Part shown: positions 8,117-16,483 of the stretch, one piece after another
How positions within the stretch are numbered: the stretch's first letter is position 1
Layout: the number at the start of each line of letters is the position of its first letter
Source: Bacillus sp. FJAT-25509
GTDB taxonomy: Bacteria; Bacillota; Bacilli; Bacillales; Bacillaceae_G
Length of the DNA: 64,000 bases
Direction: 5' to 3'
NCBI RefSeq assembly: GCF_001420605.1
Contig: NZ_LJIZ01000021.1
Span: 267,856 to 331,855 of the forward strand
Translations under genes and position numbers: made by a program
Notes under the pieces: generated by a model
What the model saw: only the letters and a program-made list of their open reading frames with translations
Databases searched by the model: none
What the model was told of the DNA's origin: nothing

Positions 8117-8734
8117 TCAATTCAACTGTTCTACTTGATCTCTAATCATTTCCATTTTGTAGTCTAATGAATTTACAGTTGCGGAAGCTTCATTTAAGCT
8201 TTCGATAATTGCTTTTGGAACTTGTTTATTGTATTTATAAAAAATCTTGTGTTCAAGGCTTGCCCAGAAATCCATCGCAACGGTTCTAATTTGGATTTCT
8301 ACTTTTACTCTTTTCGTTTCAGAAGCAAGGAAAATTGGTATTTCAATAATCATATGAAAACTTTTATAACCATTTGGTTTTGGATTCTTTATATAATCTT
8401 TTATTTCTATTATATAAATATCGTCTTGTTGTTTTAACAGTTCATAGATCATATAAATATCACTAATAAAGGAACAACTAATACGAACGCCAGCTATATC
8501 ACTCATATAATTTTCTAGATTATATTGTGTTAATTCTAAACCTTTTCGCTCAAGCTTTTCCATTATACTGTCAGGTTTTTTTAAGCGTGATTTTACGTGT
8601 TCGATTGGATTATGATTATGAGTTAAAGTAAATTCTTCATTTAAAATTCTAATTTTAGTATTGATTTCATCTAACGCAAATTTATATATTAAAAGTGTGT
8701 TAGTCCACTCACCTAAGCTTTGATCTTTCAACAT
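8117..8734 (-). CDS. relP: small alarmone synthetase (RelP/YwaC type GTP pyrophosphokinase)
   Basis: Single-domain (p)ppGpp synthetase of 205 residues that transfers pyrophosphate from ATP to GDP or GTP. It has the RelA/SpoT synthetase block: HNPIEHVKSRLKKPDSIMEK, the DIAGVRISCSFISDIY motif with substrate-binding residues, KPNGYKSFH, and VEIQIRTVAMDFWASLEHKI with the catalytic Glu/Gln region. No hydrolase, TGS or ACT domain, as expected for small synthetases. The overall wording is closest to B. subtilis YwaC (RelP/SasA) rather than YjbM. Start at ATG 8734, six bases after AGGAGG; a TTG at 8740 abuts the ribosome binding site and is rejected. Stands alone. In the family it responds to cell-wall stress; no such signal is seen here. 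Confidence 0.92.
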   Translation of the reverse strand: MLKDQSLGEWTNTLLIYKFALDEINTKIRILNEEFTLTHNHNPIEHVKSRLKKPDSIMEKLERKGLELTQYNLENYMSDIAGVRISCSFISDIYMIYELLKQQDDIYIIEIKDYIKNPKPNGYKSFHMIIEIPIFLASETKRVKVEIQIRTVAMDFWASLEHKIFYKYNKQVPKAIIESLNEASATVNSLDYKMEMIRDQVEQLN

Positions 8735-9040
8735 AGGCAACCTCCTAATGTATATTACATCAGTATTCTACCAGCTTAATGTGAACTCAGTGTGAAATCT
8801 TGGTGAACAGTTAGTGACAAGTAAAGTATAGTATAGGGATTTTTAAGGTATTAGGAAAAAGGGAATAGTAATAGTAGCAATGGCAGGAGCCTTATACAAG
8901 GATCAAAGATGTAGAGAGTCCAAGTTATATTAAAAGAATAAGCAATTGATAGTAATAATAGTAAGATCATTTAGGGTTTTGTTAGTTTTGGAATAATATG
9001 TTATAAATTTATATATATAATTTTAGTTAGGAGTACATTG

Positions 9041-9820
9041 ATGAAACAAAGTTTTTATCGTTTGTTTATAGAGTTGACGAATAATCGTTTTACTTCTGGT
9101 CTTTTGCGTAGGTTTGCTACTTCTAGATTTAGTAGACTGTTTATTAATCCTTATATTAAAGCGTTTAATTTAAATATGGATGAAAGTAAAGAGACTGATT
9201 TTCCTACTTTACATGCCTTGTTTACTAGAGAATTAAAACAAAATGTCAGACCGATTCATGCTGGTGAAAGTGAATTAGCTTGTCCTGTAGATGGTGTGTT
9301 AGAGTCTTGTGGGAAAATTGAAATGGATATTAAATTTGTCGTTAAAGGCAAGACATATAGCATTATTGAGATGTTAGGTTCAAAGGAAATGGCAGAAAAA
9401 TATGATGAGGGTTATTATATGGTATTGTACTTAAGTCCTAGCCATTATCATCGTATACATAGCCCAATCGAAGGCGAAATTGTTTCACAATTCGAGTTAG
9501 GTGCTAAATCTTATCCCGTGAATAAAGCAGGATTAACGTATGGTAAAGATCCACTTTCCAAAAATTATCGAGTTATTTCAGAAGTATTATGCTCTGAAAA
9601 CAATAAACATGTTGCGATGATTAAAGTTGGTGCTATGTTTGTTAACACAATCGTAGTAACCAAAAAAGAAAAGCGTATGAAAAAAGGTGAAGAAGTAGGG
9701 TATTTTTCTTTCGGTTCTACAGTTGTTTTACTTTTTGAAGCTAATAGTTTTTCACCAAATTTGAAACTTCAATCCGGCGAAGCGATAAGAGTTGGTCAAA
9801 ATCTTGGTAAATTACACTAA
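9041..9820 (+). CDS. psd: phosphatidylserine decarboxylase proenzyme
   Basis: Makes phosphatidylethanolamine from phosphatidylserine at the membrane. About 259 residues, as usual for the short Bacillus type. It shows CPVDGVLESCGKIE, YLSPSHYHRIHSP (conserved His pair) and near the C-terminus FSFGSTVVLLFE, where the family's self-cleavage between Gly and Ser yields the pyruvoyl cofactor on the small alpha chain. Start is ATG 9041, seven bases after GGAG. The usual partner pssA is not next to it. The ~300 bases before it (8741-9040) hold no gene or clear signal that I could identify. Confidence 0.93.
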   Translation: MKQSFYRLFIELTNNRFTSGLLRRFATSRFSRLFINPYIKAFNLNMDESKETDFPTLHALFTRELKQNVRPIHAGESELACPVDGVLESCGKIEMDIKFVVKGKTYSIIEMLGSKEMAEKYDEGYYMVLYLSPSHYHRIHSPIEGEIVSQFELGAKSYPVNKAGLTYGKDPLSKNYRVISEVLCSENNKHVAMIKVGAMFVNTIVVTKKEKRMKKGEEVGYFSFGSTVVLLFEANSFSPNLKLQSGEAIRVGQNLGKLH

Positions 9821-9845
9821 GTATGCACTTTTTTTCACGAAATGG

Positions 9846-9876
9846 GAGCCATCATATAGAAAGATGGTTCTTTTTC
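9846..9876 (+). terminator. terminator after psd
   Basis: GAGCCATC / GATGGTTC stem with a nine-base loop, then TTTTT. Confidence 0.8.
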
Positions 9877-9948
9877 TGTTATTGTAAAGAGTGCTTGTAT
9901 TTTAATTTCGCTTGTATTATTTGCATATATTGAAAATAATAAAAATGA

Positions 9949-10110
9949 TTATGATGTTTTTTTAATATAGAAATCTAATCCTCTTCGTTTTATTTCTTTT
10001 TCAATTAAATAAATGAAAGCAGGATCAAGCTGTAAACCAAGAGCTTTTTTGTACGACTCAAGTAACAACTCATCATTTAATTTGTACATATTTTTTGCCC
10101 GGTTGGGCAT
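9949..10110 (-). CDS. sda: checkpoint inhibitor of sporulation kinases, Sda
   Basis: A 53-codon frame too short for most callers. From its second Met (10089) the product is exactly 46 residues, the length of B. subtilis Sda, and reads MYKLNDELLLESYKKALGLQ with LIEKEIKRRGL later, matching Sda's two-helix hairpin (RKLSDELLIESY..., ELIENEIKRRSL...). Sda binds KinA/KinB and blocks autophosphorylation when replication is disturbed, delaying sporulation. GGAGGTGA lies directly before the ATG at 10110, with only three bases after GGAGG, so either start is possible. Upstream (10155-10183 on the minus strand) there is a candidate promoter, TTGTTC-17-TACAGT, and beyond it DnaA boxes, as in B. subtilis. 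Confidence 0.9.
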   Translation of the reverse strand: MPNRAKNMYKLNDELLLESYKKALGLQLDPAFIYLIEKEIKRRGLDFYIKKTS

Positions 10111-10154
10111 TCACCTCCGAGTGAGTAAAGTTTTTTGAATTTCTTCGTAAACTT

Positions 10155-10183
10155 ACTGTATCAAATTTTTAAAAATAGAACAA
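10155..10183 (-). promoter_or_regulatory. candidate sda promoter
   Basis: On the minus strand TTGTTC (-35) and TACAGT (-10) are 17 bases apart; each is an imperfect match to sigma-A consensus. The adjoining DnaA boxes lie just upstream of the -35. Confidence 0.45.
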
Positions 10184-10191
10184 TCGTTCGT

Positions 10192-10291
10192 TTATCCACA
10201 GAAATAGGTGGATAAGTTGTGGGTAATTTGTTTATATATTCTGAAAAGGTAGGTTCTTGGACTAAGGATAATGTGTATAGATTTATCCACA
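10192..10291. promoter_or_regulatory. DnaA-box cluster between sda and yqeG
   Basis: Two perfect DnaA boxes TTATCCACA at 10192-10200 and 10283-10291, plus two with one mismatch on the other strand, GGTGGATAA at 10207-10215 and TGTGGGTAA at 10218-10226. B. subtilis has a known DnaA-binding cluster in the same sda-yqeG gap, through which DnaA activates sda. The position and spacing here suggest the same control. Confidence 0.85.
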
Positions 10292-10348
10292 GTTTGAATG
10301 GTTGTAGTTATTTGTCGAACGATTTTAAGAATATATTGAGGTGTAATA

Positions 10349-10870
10349 ATGTTTAATAAATTTTTACCGAGTGAAACTGTTAATAATGTTTATGCAATTA
10401 CGCCTGAGCATTTAAAAGGCTTAGGAATTAAGGGAATCATTACGGATTTAGATAATACGTTAGTAGAATGGGACCGTCCATTAGCTACTCCAGAGCTAAC
10501 TAAATGGTTCAAAAGCATGGATGATGCAGGGATTAAAATTACGGTTGTATCGAATAACAATGCTGAGCGTGTTGGAAAGTTTTGTGATCCTTTAGGAATT
10601 CCATTCATTCATCGTGCACGTAAGCCACTCGCTACATCATATAAAAAGGCATATAAACAAATGAATTTAAAGTCAAATGAAGTCGTGATGATTGGAGATC
10701 AATTGCTTACAGACGTATTTGGAGGCAATCGACAAGGAATTCATACTATTTTAGTTGTTCCGGTTGCAAGCACGGATGGAATTTGGACAAGATTTAATCG
10801 AATGGTAGAACGTAGAATTCTTTCATCTTTAAGGAAGCAAGGATTACTACAATGGGAGGATAAAAAGTGA
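10349..10870 (+). CDS. yqeG: YqeG-family HAD-type phosphatase
   Basis: A 173-residue HAD-superfamily IIIA hydrolase. Motif I is DLDNTLVEW (nucleophile and acid Asp), motif II VVSNN, the Lys of motif III lies in RKPLATSYKKA, and motif IV is MIGDQLLTDVFGGN. The bacterial proteins are relatives of phosphatidylglycerophosphate phosphatase, but the Bacillus substrate is not settled. First gene of the conserved yqeG-yqeH-aroE-yhbY-yqeK-rsfS-yqeM operon; its last four bases overlap yqeH. GAGGTG stands before the ATG. Divergent from sda with DnaA boxes between. Confidence 0.92.
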   Translation: MFNKFLPSETVNNVYAITPEHLKGLGIKGIITDLDNTLVEWDRPLATPELTKWFKSMDDAGIKITVVSNNNAERVGKFCDPLGIPFIHRARKPLATSYKKAYKQMNLKSNEVVMIGDQLLTDVFGGNRQGIHTILVVPVASTDGIWTRFNRMVERRILSSLRKQGLLQWEDKK

Positions 10871-11976
10871 GTAATACAGAAGTAAGATGTATTGGTTGTG
10901 GGGTTGAAATTCAAACAGAGGATAAAAACAAGCTTGGATATGCACCTCCATCTTCATTAGAAAAAGACGAGATTATTTGCCAACGTTGTTTTCGTTTAAA
11001 AAACTATAATGAGATTCAAGATGTAGAGTTGACTGATTCTGACTTTATTCGTATCTTAAATGGGATAGGCTCTAAGGACTGTCTTGTTATCAAAGTAGTT
11101 GATGTTTTTGATTTTTCTGGCAGCTGGTTAAATGGAATTAATCGATTCGTCGGAAATAACAAAATATTATTAGTAGGAAATAAGGCAGATTTAATTCCTA
11201 AGTCAGTTAAGAAAAATAAGCTTACGCAATGGATGAGCGGAACTGCAAAACGTTGGGGGCTTAAACCTGCAGGTGTTCATTTAATTAGTGCGGTAAAAGG
11301 CACTGGTATAGACGAATTAGCTGAAAGTATTGAGAAGCATCGTGAAGGTAAGGATGTATACGTAGTAGGTTGTACAAATGTTGGGAAATCAACGTTTATC
11401 AACACAATGATTAAACGTTATAGTGAAGAAAATAGTAATATTATTACTACATCGCATTTTCCAGGCACAACACTTGATATGATTCAAATCCCACTTGATG
11501 ATCAGAGTGATCTAATTGATACACCTGGTATTATTAATCATCATCAAATGGCTCATTTTGTTGATAAAAAAGGTTTAAAGATTATTACACCGAAAAAAGA
11601 AATTAAGCCTATGATTTATCAATTAAATGAGGGACAAACATTATTCTTTGGTGGGTTAGCTCGTTTTGATTATTTAGAGGGTGGAAGACGTTCTTTTACT
11701 TGTCACTTCTCAAACGAATTAACAATTCATCGTACTAAACAAGAAAACGCTGATGATTTATATGAAAGACAAGCTGGGGAATTATTAGTTCCACCATATG
11801 GTGAACAAATAAATGAACTTCCTAAATTAGTGAAGCATGAATTTATGATAAAAGATGCTAAAACTGATATAGTTTATTCAGGGTTAGGTTGGATCACAGT
11901 GAATGAACCAGGTGCAAAAATAATAGCTTATGTACCAAAAGGAGTAGCTGTAACTCTACGTAATTCTATTATATAA
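10867..11976 (+). CDS. yqeH: ribosome biogenesis GTPase YqeH
   Basis: Circularly permuted GTPase of 369 residues needed for assembly of the 30S subunit. An N-terminal zinc-finger (CIGC ... CQRC, residues ~5-40) is followed by the permuted order of G motifs: G4 NKAD (~110) and G5 SAVKG come before G1 GCTNVGKST (~167) and G3 DTPG (~217). The C-terminal ~100 residues form the family's RNA/protein binding part. GTG start at 10867 overlaps the yqeG stop (GTGA) with GGGAGG upstream, indicating coupled translation. Confidence 0.95.
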   Translation: MSNTEVRCIGCGVEIQTEDKNKLGYAPPSSLEKDEIICQRCFRLKNYNEIQDVELTDSDFIRILNGIGSKDCLVIKVVDVFDFSGSWLNGINRFVGNNKILLVGNKADLIPKSVKKNKLTQWMSGTAKRWGLKPAGVHLISAVKGTGIDELAESIEKHREGKDVYVVGCTNVGKSTFINTMIKRYSEENSNIITTSHFPGTTLDMIQIPLDDQSDLIDTPGIINHHQMAHFVDKKGLKIITPKKEIKPMIYQLNEGQTLFFGGLARFDYLEGGRRSFTCHFSNELTIHRTKQENADDLYERQAGELLVPPYGEQINELPKLVKHEFMIKDAKTDIVYSGLGWITVNEPGAKIIAYVPKGVAVTLRNSII

Positions 11977-11999
11977 GAATAATTTGGGGGCTAAGAGAA

Positions 12000-12836
12000 A
12001 TGAAAGACCAATATTATGTAATCGGTCAACCGATTGGTCATTCAATGTCACCAACTATGCATAATGAATGGTTTGGCTCTAATCAAATTCCGGGGCACTA
12101 TTCAGCAAAAGAAGTTGGGATAACAGAATTAGAATCAGTTATGACAGAATTTCGTTCAACTGTAAAAGGATTTAATGTTACAGCTCCACTAAAAGTAGAA
12201 ATTATGCAGTACTTAGATGAAATTGATCCATTGGCAAAAGCGATTGGAGCTGTTAATACAGTTATCAATAAAAATGGAAAACTGTACGGTAAAAATACTG
12301 ACGGTATGGGGTATTGTAGGGGCTTATCCTATGTTTTGAAAAATCCGATTGAAGAAGAAAAGATTTTGATTATCGGTGCAGGCGGTGCTGCTAGGGCGAT
12401 CCTTTATAGTTTACTGCACTTGGGTGTTAAGCATATTACAGTCACAAACCGAACGATAGAAAAAGCAGAGGATCTACTAGATGGTAAGCTGATGAATGAA
12501 GTTAATATTATGTCTATTTCAGATGCTGAAGAACATTTAGGTCACTTTTCTCTTATCATTCAAACAACTTCTGTTGGAATGAAGCCAAATGAAAATAGTA
12601 CGCCATTAGCGCTAACTAATTTATCACCAGATGCAATTGTATCGGACCTAATATATAGCCCATTTAAAACAGTATTCTTAAAAGAAGCTGAAGAAAGAAA
12701 TGCGACTATACAAAACGGATTACCGATGTTTATTTATCAAGGAGCATTAGCATTTCAAGAGTGGACGGGAATTTTTCCAAATACGATTGATGCATACTCA
12801 TTATTAGAAAGAAAACTTGGAGGAACAAAATGTTAA
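12000..12836 (+). CDS. aroE: shikimate dehydrogenase
   Basis: Reduces 3-dehydroshikimate to shikimate with NADPH. The 278 residues show the substrate-binding start GQPIGHSMSPTMHN, NVTAPLK with the catalytic Lys, NTDGMGY, the nucleotide loop GAGGAARAI and the C-terminal NGLPMFIYQGALAF. Set within the yqeG operon as in B. subtilis. Its 3' end overlaps the next gene by seven bases. Confidence 0.95.
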   Translation: MKDQYYVIGQPIGHSMSPTMHNEWFGSNQIPGHYSAKEVGITELESVMTEFRSTVKGFNVTAPLKVEIMQYLDEIDPLAKAIGAVNTVINKNGKLYGKNTDGMGYCRGLSYVLKNPIEEEKILIIGAGGAARAILYSLLHLGVKHITVTNRTIEKAEDLLDGKLMNEVNIMSISDAEEHLGHFSLIIQTTSVGMKPNENSTPLALTNLSPDAIVSDLIYSPFKTVFLKEAEERNATIQNGLPMFIYQGALAFQEWTGIFPNTIDAYSLLERKLGGTKC

Positions 12837-13120
12837 CAGGTAAACAAAAAAGATTTTTACGTTCGAAAGCTCATCACTTAAACCCTATTTTTCAAGTAGG
12901 TAAAGGTGGAGTTAATGAAAATATGGTTAAGCAAATTTCAGAAGCACTTGAAGTAAGGGAACTATTAAAAGTAAGCATACTTCAAAATTGCGATGATGAT
13001 CGTTATGATGTAGCAGAGCAGTTAGCTGAAGGTTCAAATGCTGAACTAGTACAAGTAATTGGACATACAATTGTTCTATATAAAGAGTCTAAAGAAAATA
13101 AAACAATCGTACTACCTTAA
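12830..13120 (+). CDS. yhbY: ribosome assembly RNA-binding protein YhbY (CRM domain)
   Basis: A 96-residue CRM-domain protein that binds pre-50S ribosomal RNA. It has LTGKQKRFLRSKAHHLNP, the GKGG loop and the C-terminal IVLYKESK. GGAGG before ATG 12830, overlapping the end of aroE. In B. subtilis (yqeI) the next gene is nadD; here 37 bases lead straight to yqeK. Confidence 0.93.
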   Translation: MLTGKQKRFLRSKAHHLNPIFQVGKGGVNENMVKQISEALEVRELLKVSILQNCDDDRYDVAEQLAEGSNAELVQVIGHTIVLYKESKENKTIVLP

Positions 13121-13157
13121 TATGTTAAATACCGTTAATTAGAGGAGAAGCGGATTA

Positions 13158-13733
13158 ATGGATAAACAAAAAGCACTTTCACTTGTAAAAGAAAAACTAA
13201 CAAACGGGCGTTTTACACATACTATCGGTGTAATGGAAACTGCAGTTAGACTTGCCGAGAAGTACGGTGCGGATGTAAAAAAAGCAGAATTAGCTGCAAT
13301 TTTCCATGATGTCGCAAAATGTATGCCGATAAAAGAGTTAGAATCGATCATGGAAGAAAATAAACTTTCATTAAAGCTTTTAAAGTATAATAAAGAATTA
13401 TGGCATGCTCCTGTTGGTGCATTTCTTACTGAACATGAATATGGGATTGATGATAAAGAGATTTTACAAGCAATCACATATCATACAAGTGGTCATAAAG
13501 AGATGACTTTATTAGATAAAGTAATTTATGTAGCAGATTATATTGAACCTAATCGTAATTTTCCAGGTGTAGAGGAAGCTCGTGAATTAGCGGATCAAGA
13601 TTTAGATCGAGCTTTATTATTTGCATTAAAAAATACAATTACATTTTTGATTGATAAAGAACAAACAGTCTACCCATTAACGGTTAAAACATATAACTCA
13701 ATATTAAAGCAAGTTAAAAGCCAGGGGGAATAA
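13158..13733 (+). CDS. yqeK: HD-domain bis(5'-nucleosyl)-tetraphosphatase YqeK
   Basis: Symmetrical Ap4A hydrolase of 191 residues giving two ADP. The HD motifs are visible: H in FTHTIGVM, HD in AAIFHDVAKCMP, H in ITYHTSGH and D in VIYVADYIEPNR, which bind the di-metal centre. GAGGAG stands seven bases before the ATG. It normally follows nadD, sometimes as a fusion; here nadD is missing and there is no fused NadD domain, as residue 1 begins directly with the HD helix. Confidence 0.93.
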   Translation: MDKQKALSLVKEKLTNGRFTHTIGVMETAVRLAEKYGADVKKAELAAIFHDVAKCMPIKELESIMEENKLSLKLLKYNKELWHAPVGAFLTEHEYGIDDKEILQAITYHTSGHKEMTLLDKVIYVADYIEPNRNFPGVEEARELADQDLDRALLFALKNTITFLIDKEQTVYPLTVKTYNSILKQVKSQGE

Positions 13734-13738
13734 AAAGA

Positions 13739-14095
13739 ATGAATGAAAAAGAATTAATGATGCTAGCTGTAAATGCTGCTGATGATAAAAAAGCTGAGGA
13801 TTTAGTCGTATTAGATATGAAAGGAATCTCTGCAATTGCAGATTATTTCATTATTTGTCACGGTAATTCGGATAAGCAAGTTCAAGCTATTGCAAGAGAA
13901 GTAAAAGATCAAGCTCAACAAAATGGTAAAGATGTTAAACGTTTAGAAGGATTTGACGAAGCTCGTTGGGTATTAGTAGACATCGGTGACGTTGTCGTTC
14001 ATGTTTTCCATCGTGACGAAAGAAACTATTACAACTTAGAAAAACTATGGGGAGATGCACCTTCTCTTGATGTTTACGGAGAGCTTCTTTCATGA
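13739..14095 (+). CDS. rsfS: ribosomal silencing factor RsfS
   Basis: A 118-residue protein that binds L14 on the 50S subunit and blocks subunit joining when nutrients are short. Typical features are VLDMKGISAIADYFIICHGNS, RLEGFDEARWVLVDIGDVVV and VHVFHRDERNYYNLEKLWGD. Five bases after yqeK, with AGGGGG upstream; its TGA overlaps the ATG of yqeM (ATGA). Confidence 0.95.
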   Translation: MNEKELMMLAVNAADDKKAEDLVVLDMKGISAIADYFIICHGNSDKQVQAIAREVKDQAQQNGKDVKRLEGFDEARWVLVDIGDVVVHVFHRDERNYYNLEKLWGDAPSLDVYGELLS

Positions 14096-14835
14096 CATAC
14101 AATCGCTTCGCGTATTTGTATGATCAATTAATGAATGATGTCCCTTATGAAAGATGGGTTCAATTCCTAAAAAATGTATTTCAAAAATATGAAGTGCTTC
14201 AGCCTTCAATATTAGATATAGGATGTGGAACTGGTACATTACCCATCTTATTGGCTAAATTGAACTATTCAATTAGCGGGGTAGATTTATCTGAGGAAAT
14301 GTTAAGTGTCGCAATGGCAAAAGCAGAACAGGAAAAAGTTAATATACCTTTTTTTCAACAAAACATGATGGAATTAGAAGGTTTTGATCAATTAGATTGT
14401 GTAACAATTTTCTGTGATTCACTTAATTATTTAGAAACAGAAGATCAAGTAAAACAAACCTTTATAAAAGTAAATGAAAGCTTAAAAGATAATGGTTTAT
14501 TTTTATTTGATGTACATTCTCCTTATAAAATTGAAGAAATCTTTGGTGAAGAGACATTTTTTATTGATGATGCAGAGTTAAGCTTAGTCTGGTCTTGTAC
14601 GCAAGGGGAACATCCATTAAGTGTTGAACATGATTTAGTTTTCTTTATGAAAGATGAAAATCGTGATTTATATGAACGCTTCGAGGAATATCACAATCAA
14701 AGAACATTTCCGATCAATACGTATAAATCATTATTAAATCAAACTGGATTTGAAGTGAAGGAAATCATAGCAGATTTCGATGAAGCTGTAGATGATGCTT
14801 CTGAACGAATCTTTTTTATAGCAATGAAAAAATAA
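14092..14835 (+). CDS. yqeM: class I SAM-dependent methyltransferase YqeM
   Basis: A 247-residue putative methyltransferase with the SAM motif LDIGCGTGTLPILLA (residues ~42-56), the acidic motif II in SGVDLSEEM, and FCDSLNYLET. Substrate unknown; it always travels with rsfS and comER. Last gene of the operon, followed by a strong terminator. Confidence 0.9.
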   Translation: MTYNRFAYLYDQLMNDVPYERWVQFLKNVFQKYEVLQPSILDIGCGTGTLPILLAKLNYSISGVDLSEEMLSVAMAKAEQEKVNIPFFQQNMMELEGFDQLDCVTIFCDSLNYLETEDQVKQTFIKVNESLKDNGLFLFDVHSPYKIEEIFGEETFFIDDAELSLVWSCTQGEHPLSVEHDLVFFMKDENRDLYERFEEYHNQRTFPINTYKSLLNQTGFEVKEIIADFDEAVDDASERIFFIAMKK

Positions 14836-14836
14836 A

Positions 14837-14877
14837 AAAACCCTTTAAGAAAATTCCTTTTCTTAAAGGGTTTTTTA
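14837..14877 (+). terminator. terminator after yqeM
   Basis: AACCCTTTAAGAAAA / TTTTCTTAAAGGGTT, loop TTCC, then TTTT. Probably also serves the convergent comER transcript, being A-rich on the left. Confidence 0.9.
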
Positions 14878-14954
14878 CTTTATTAGACCTGCAAAATTGA
14901 ATTTTGTATTTTTGTAACGAATGGATTAAAGCGGTATAATCATTTTTAAATTAA

Positions 14955-15770
14955 TCAAAATTGTTCTTTTACACGCTCAATTTCCTTATCAAACTTATCA
15001 TGTGTTTTCTCAAAAATTTCTTCGAATAAATCTCCTACTCGTGCTTCTAAAACTTTAATACCTTCTCCAGTAATTCCGCCTTTTACACATACCTTTTCTT
15101 GAAGTGTTTCAAGCGTAAAATGTTTTTGTTCAATTAGTTTACCAAAGCCAATAATCATTTCTTCTGCTAAAATCGTTGCTTGCTCTTTTGAAATTGAAGT
15201 TTGACAAACAGCTGCATCGATAAATTTTTGAAGTAAGTAACTAAAAAATGCGGGTCCACAGCTTGCGATATCCGATGAAACTCTTGTGATATCTTCTGTA
15301 ATCATGACAGGTTTAGAAATGTTCGAAAAAAGTTCGATTATTTGTTCCTTACTTTTGGCCGTGCACCTATTCCCGAAATTAACTAAAGTTACTCCACTCA
15401 ATGCTTGATTCGTAATGCTTGGAATAACGCGTGCAATCTGACAAGGTAATATCGCTTCTAATTGTTCAACATTAATCGGACTAGTGATCGATATAACGCA
15501 ATGTTTTTTAGTGAAATGCTTTTGTAAAGATGATAAAAGTGGCTGAATTTCTAAAGGTTTTACACACACCAATACAATATCAGAAGCGGTAATTACTTCT
15601 TTAGCAGTCTCAACAACATTTAAATCAGGATATATATTTTTTAGCTCATAAGCTTTATACATTGAGCGGTTTGTAACAGTTAATTCGGAGGGCTTCACGG
15701 CATTTGATTTTATAAATCCATTGAGCAATATAGTGCCCATATTTCCTGTACCTATGATTCCTACGTTCAT
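14955..15770 (-). CDS. comER: late competence protein ComER (pyrroline-5-carboxylate reductase-like)
   Basis: A 271-residue Rossmann protein (MNVGIIGTGNMGTILLNGFI) of the P5C reductase family, with the proline-reductase-like block SSDIASCGPAFFSYLLQKFI. In B. subtilis comER is transcribed away from comEA and is dispensable for DNA uptake; it affects sporulation and biofilm in some Bacillus. It keeps that divergent layout here. ATG at 15770, upstream AGGGATG. Confidence 0.92.
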   Translation of the reverse strand: MNVGIIGTGNMGTILLNGFIKSNAVKPSELTVTNRSMYKAYELKNIYPDLNVVETAKEVITASDIVLVCVKPLEIQPLLSSLQKHFTKKHCVISITSPINVEQLEAILPCQIARVIPSITNQALSGVTLVNFGNRCTAKSKEQIIELFSNISKPVMITEDITRVSSDIASCGPAFFSYLLQKFIDAAVCQTSISKEQATILAEEMIIGFGKLIEQKHFTLETLQEKVCVKGGITGEGIKVLEARVGDLFEEIFEKTHDKFDKEIERVKEQF

Positions 15771-15860
15771 GAGTACATCCCTTCCTTTGCATACATTCTC
15801 TCCTACACTATATGAAGCAAGGTCGAAAATAATGATATAAGTTAAAATGGAGGACTAATA

Positions 15861-16478
15861 ATGAAAAAGTTAATTCATAATAAACTAGTTTGGATTACTC
15901 TCGTAATTGTTGGTATTTTAGTTGTAAATTTTTATCAAACTGAGCGTAAAAATGAGGTGGTTTTTGCGAAAAAACCACTTGAAGAAGAAATAGTAAAGAA
16001 GAACGATGATCAGAAAAAAGAAGTTAAGATGCCAGTGATTTCAAAAGTATTTATGGTTGATGTAAAAGGTGCAATACAAAAACCAGGTGTAATCCAATGT
16101 AACGAAGGAGAACGAGTTTTTGACGTGATTAAATTGGCGGGTGGATTTAAAGAAAAAGCTGATGTTAATAAGGTTAATTTAGCCGAAAAAATATTTGATG
16201 AGATGGTCATTTATGTACCGTTCATTGGAGAAGAAACCGATCAAACGATTATTACTAAAAGAGGGGATGAAACCAAACAAAATGAGATGATCGATATAAA
16301 CCATGCATCACAGGCAGATTTGGAAAAAATACCGGGTGTTGGTCCAGCAAAAGCAAAAAATATTTTAGATTATATTGATGAGAACGGACCATTTACTTCC
16401 GTAGAACAATTAGAATCTGTCAATGGAATCGGCAAAAAATCCCTTGGAAAAATGACTCAGTTTATTGTCATACGCTAA
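15861..16478 (+). CDS. comEA: competence DNA receptor ComEA
   Basis: Membrane-anchored DNA-binding protein of the uptake machine, 205 residues. One N-terminal membrane segment (LVWITLVIVGILVVNFY), a SLBB domain (~65-120, VFMVDVKGAIQKPGVI), a flexible linker, and a C-terminal double helix-hairpin-helix (INHASQADLEKIPGVGPAKA, then LESVNGIGKKSLGKM) that binds DNA backbone. GGAGG upstream. comEC follows after five bases; the dCMP deaminase gene comEB that lies between them in B. subtilis is absent. Confidence 0.94.
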   Translation: MKKLIHNKLVWITLVIVGILVVNFYQTERKNEVVFAKKPLEEEIVKKNDDQKKEVKMPVISKVFMVDVKGAIQKPGVIQCNEGERVFDVIKLAGGFKEKADVNKVNLAEKIFDEMVIYVPFIGEETDQTIITKRGDETKQNEMIDINHASQADLEKIPGVGPAKAKNILDYIDENGPFTSVEQLESVNGIGKKSLGKMTQFIVIR

Positions 16479-16483
16479 AATAA

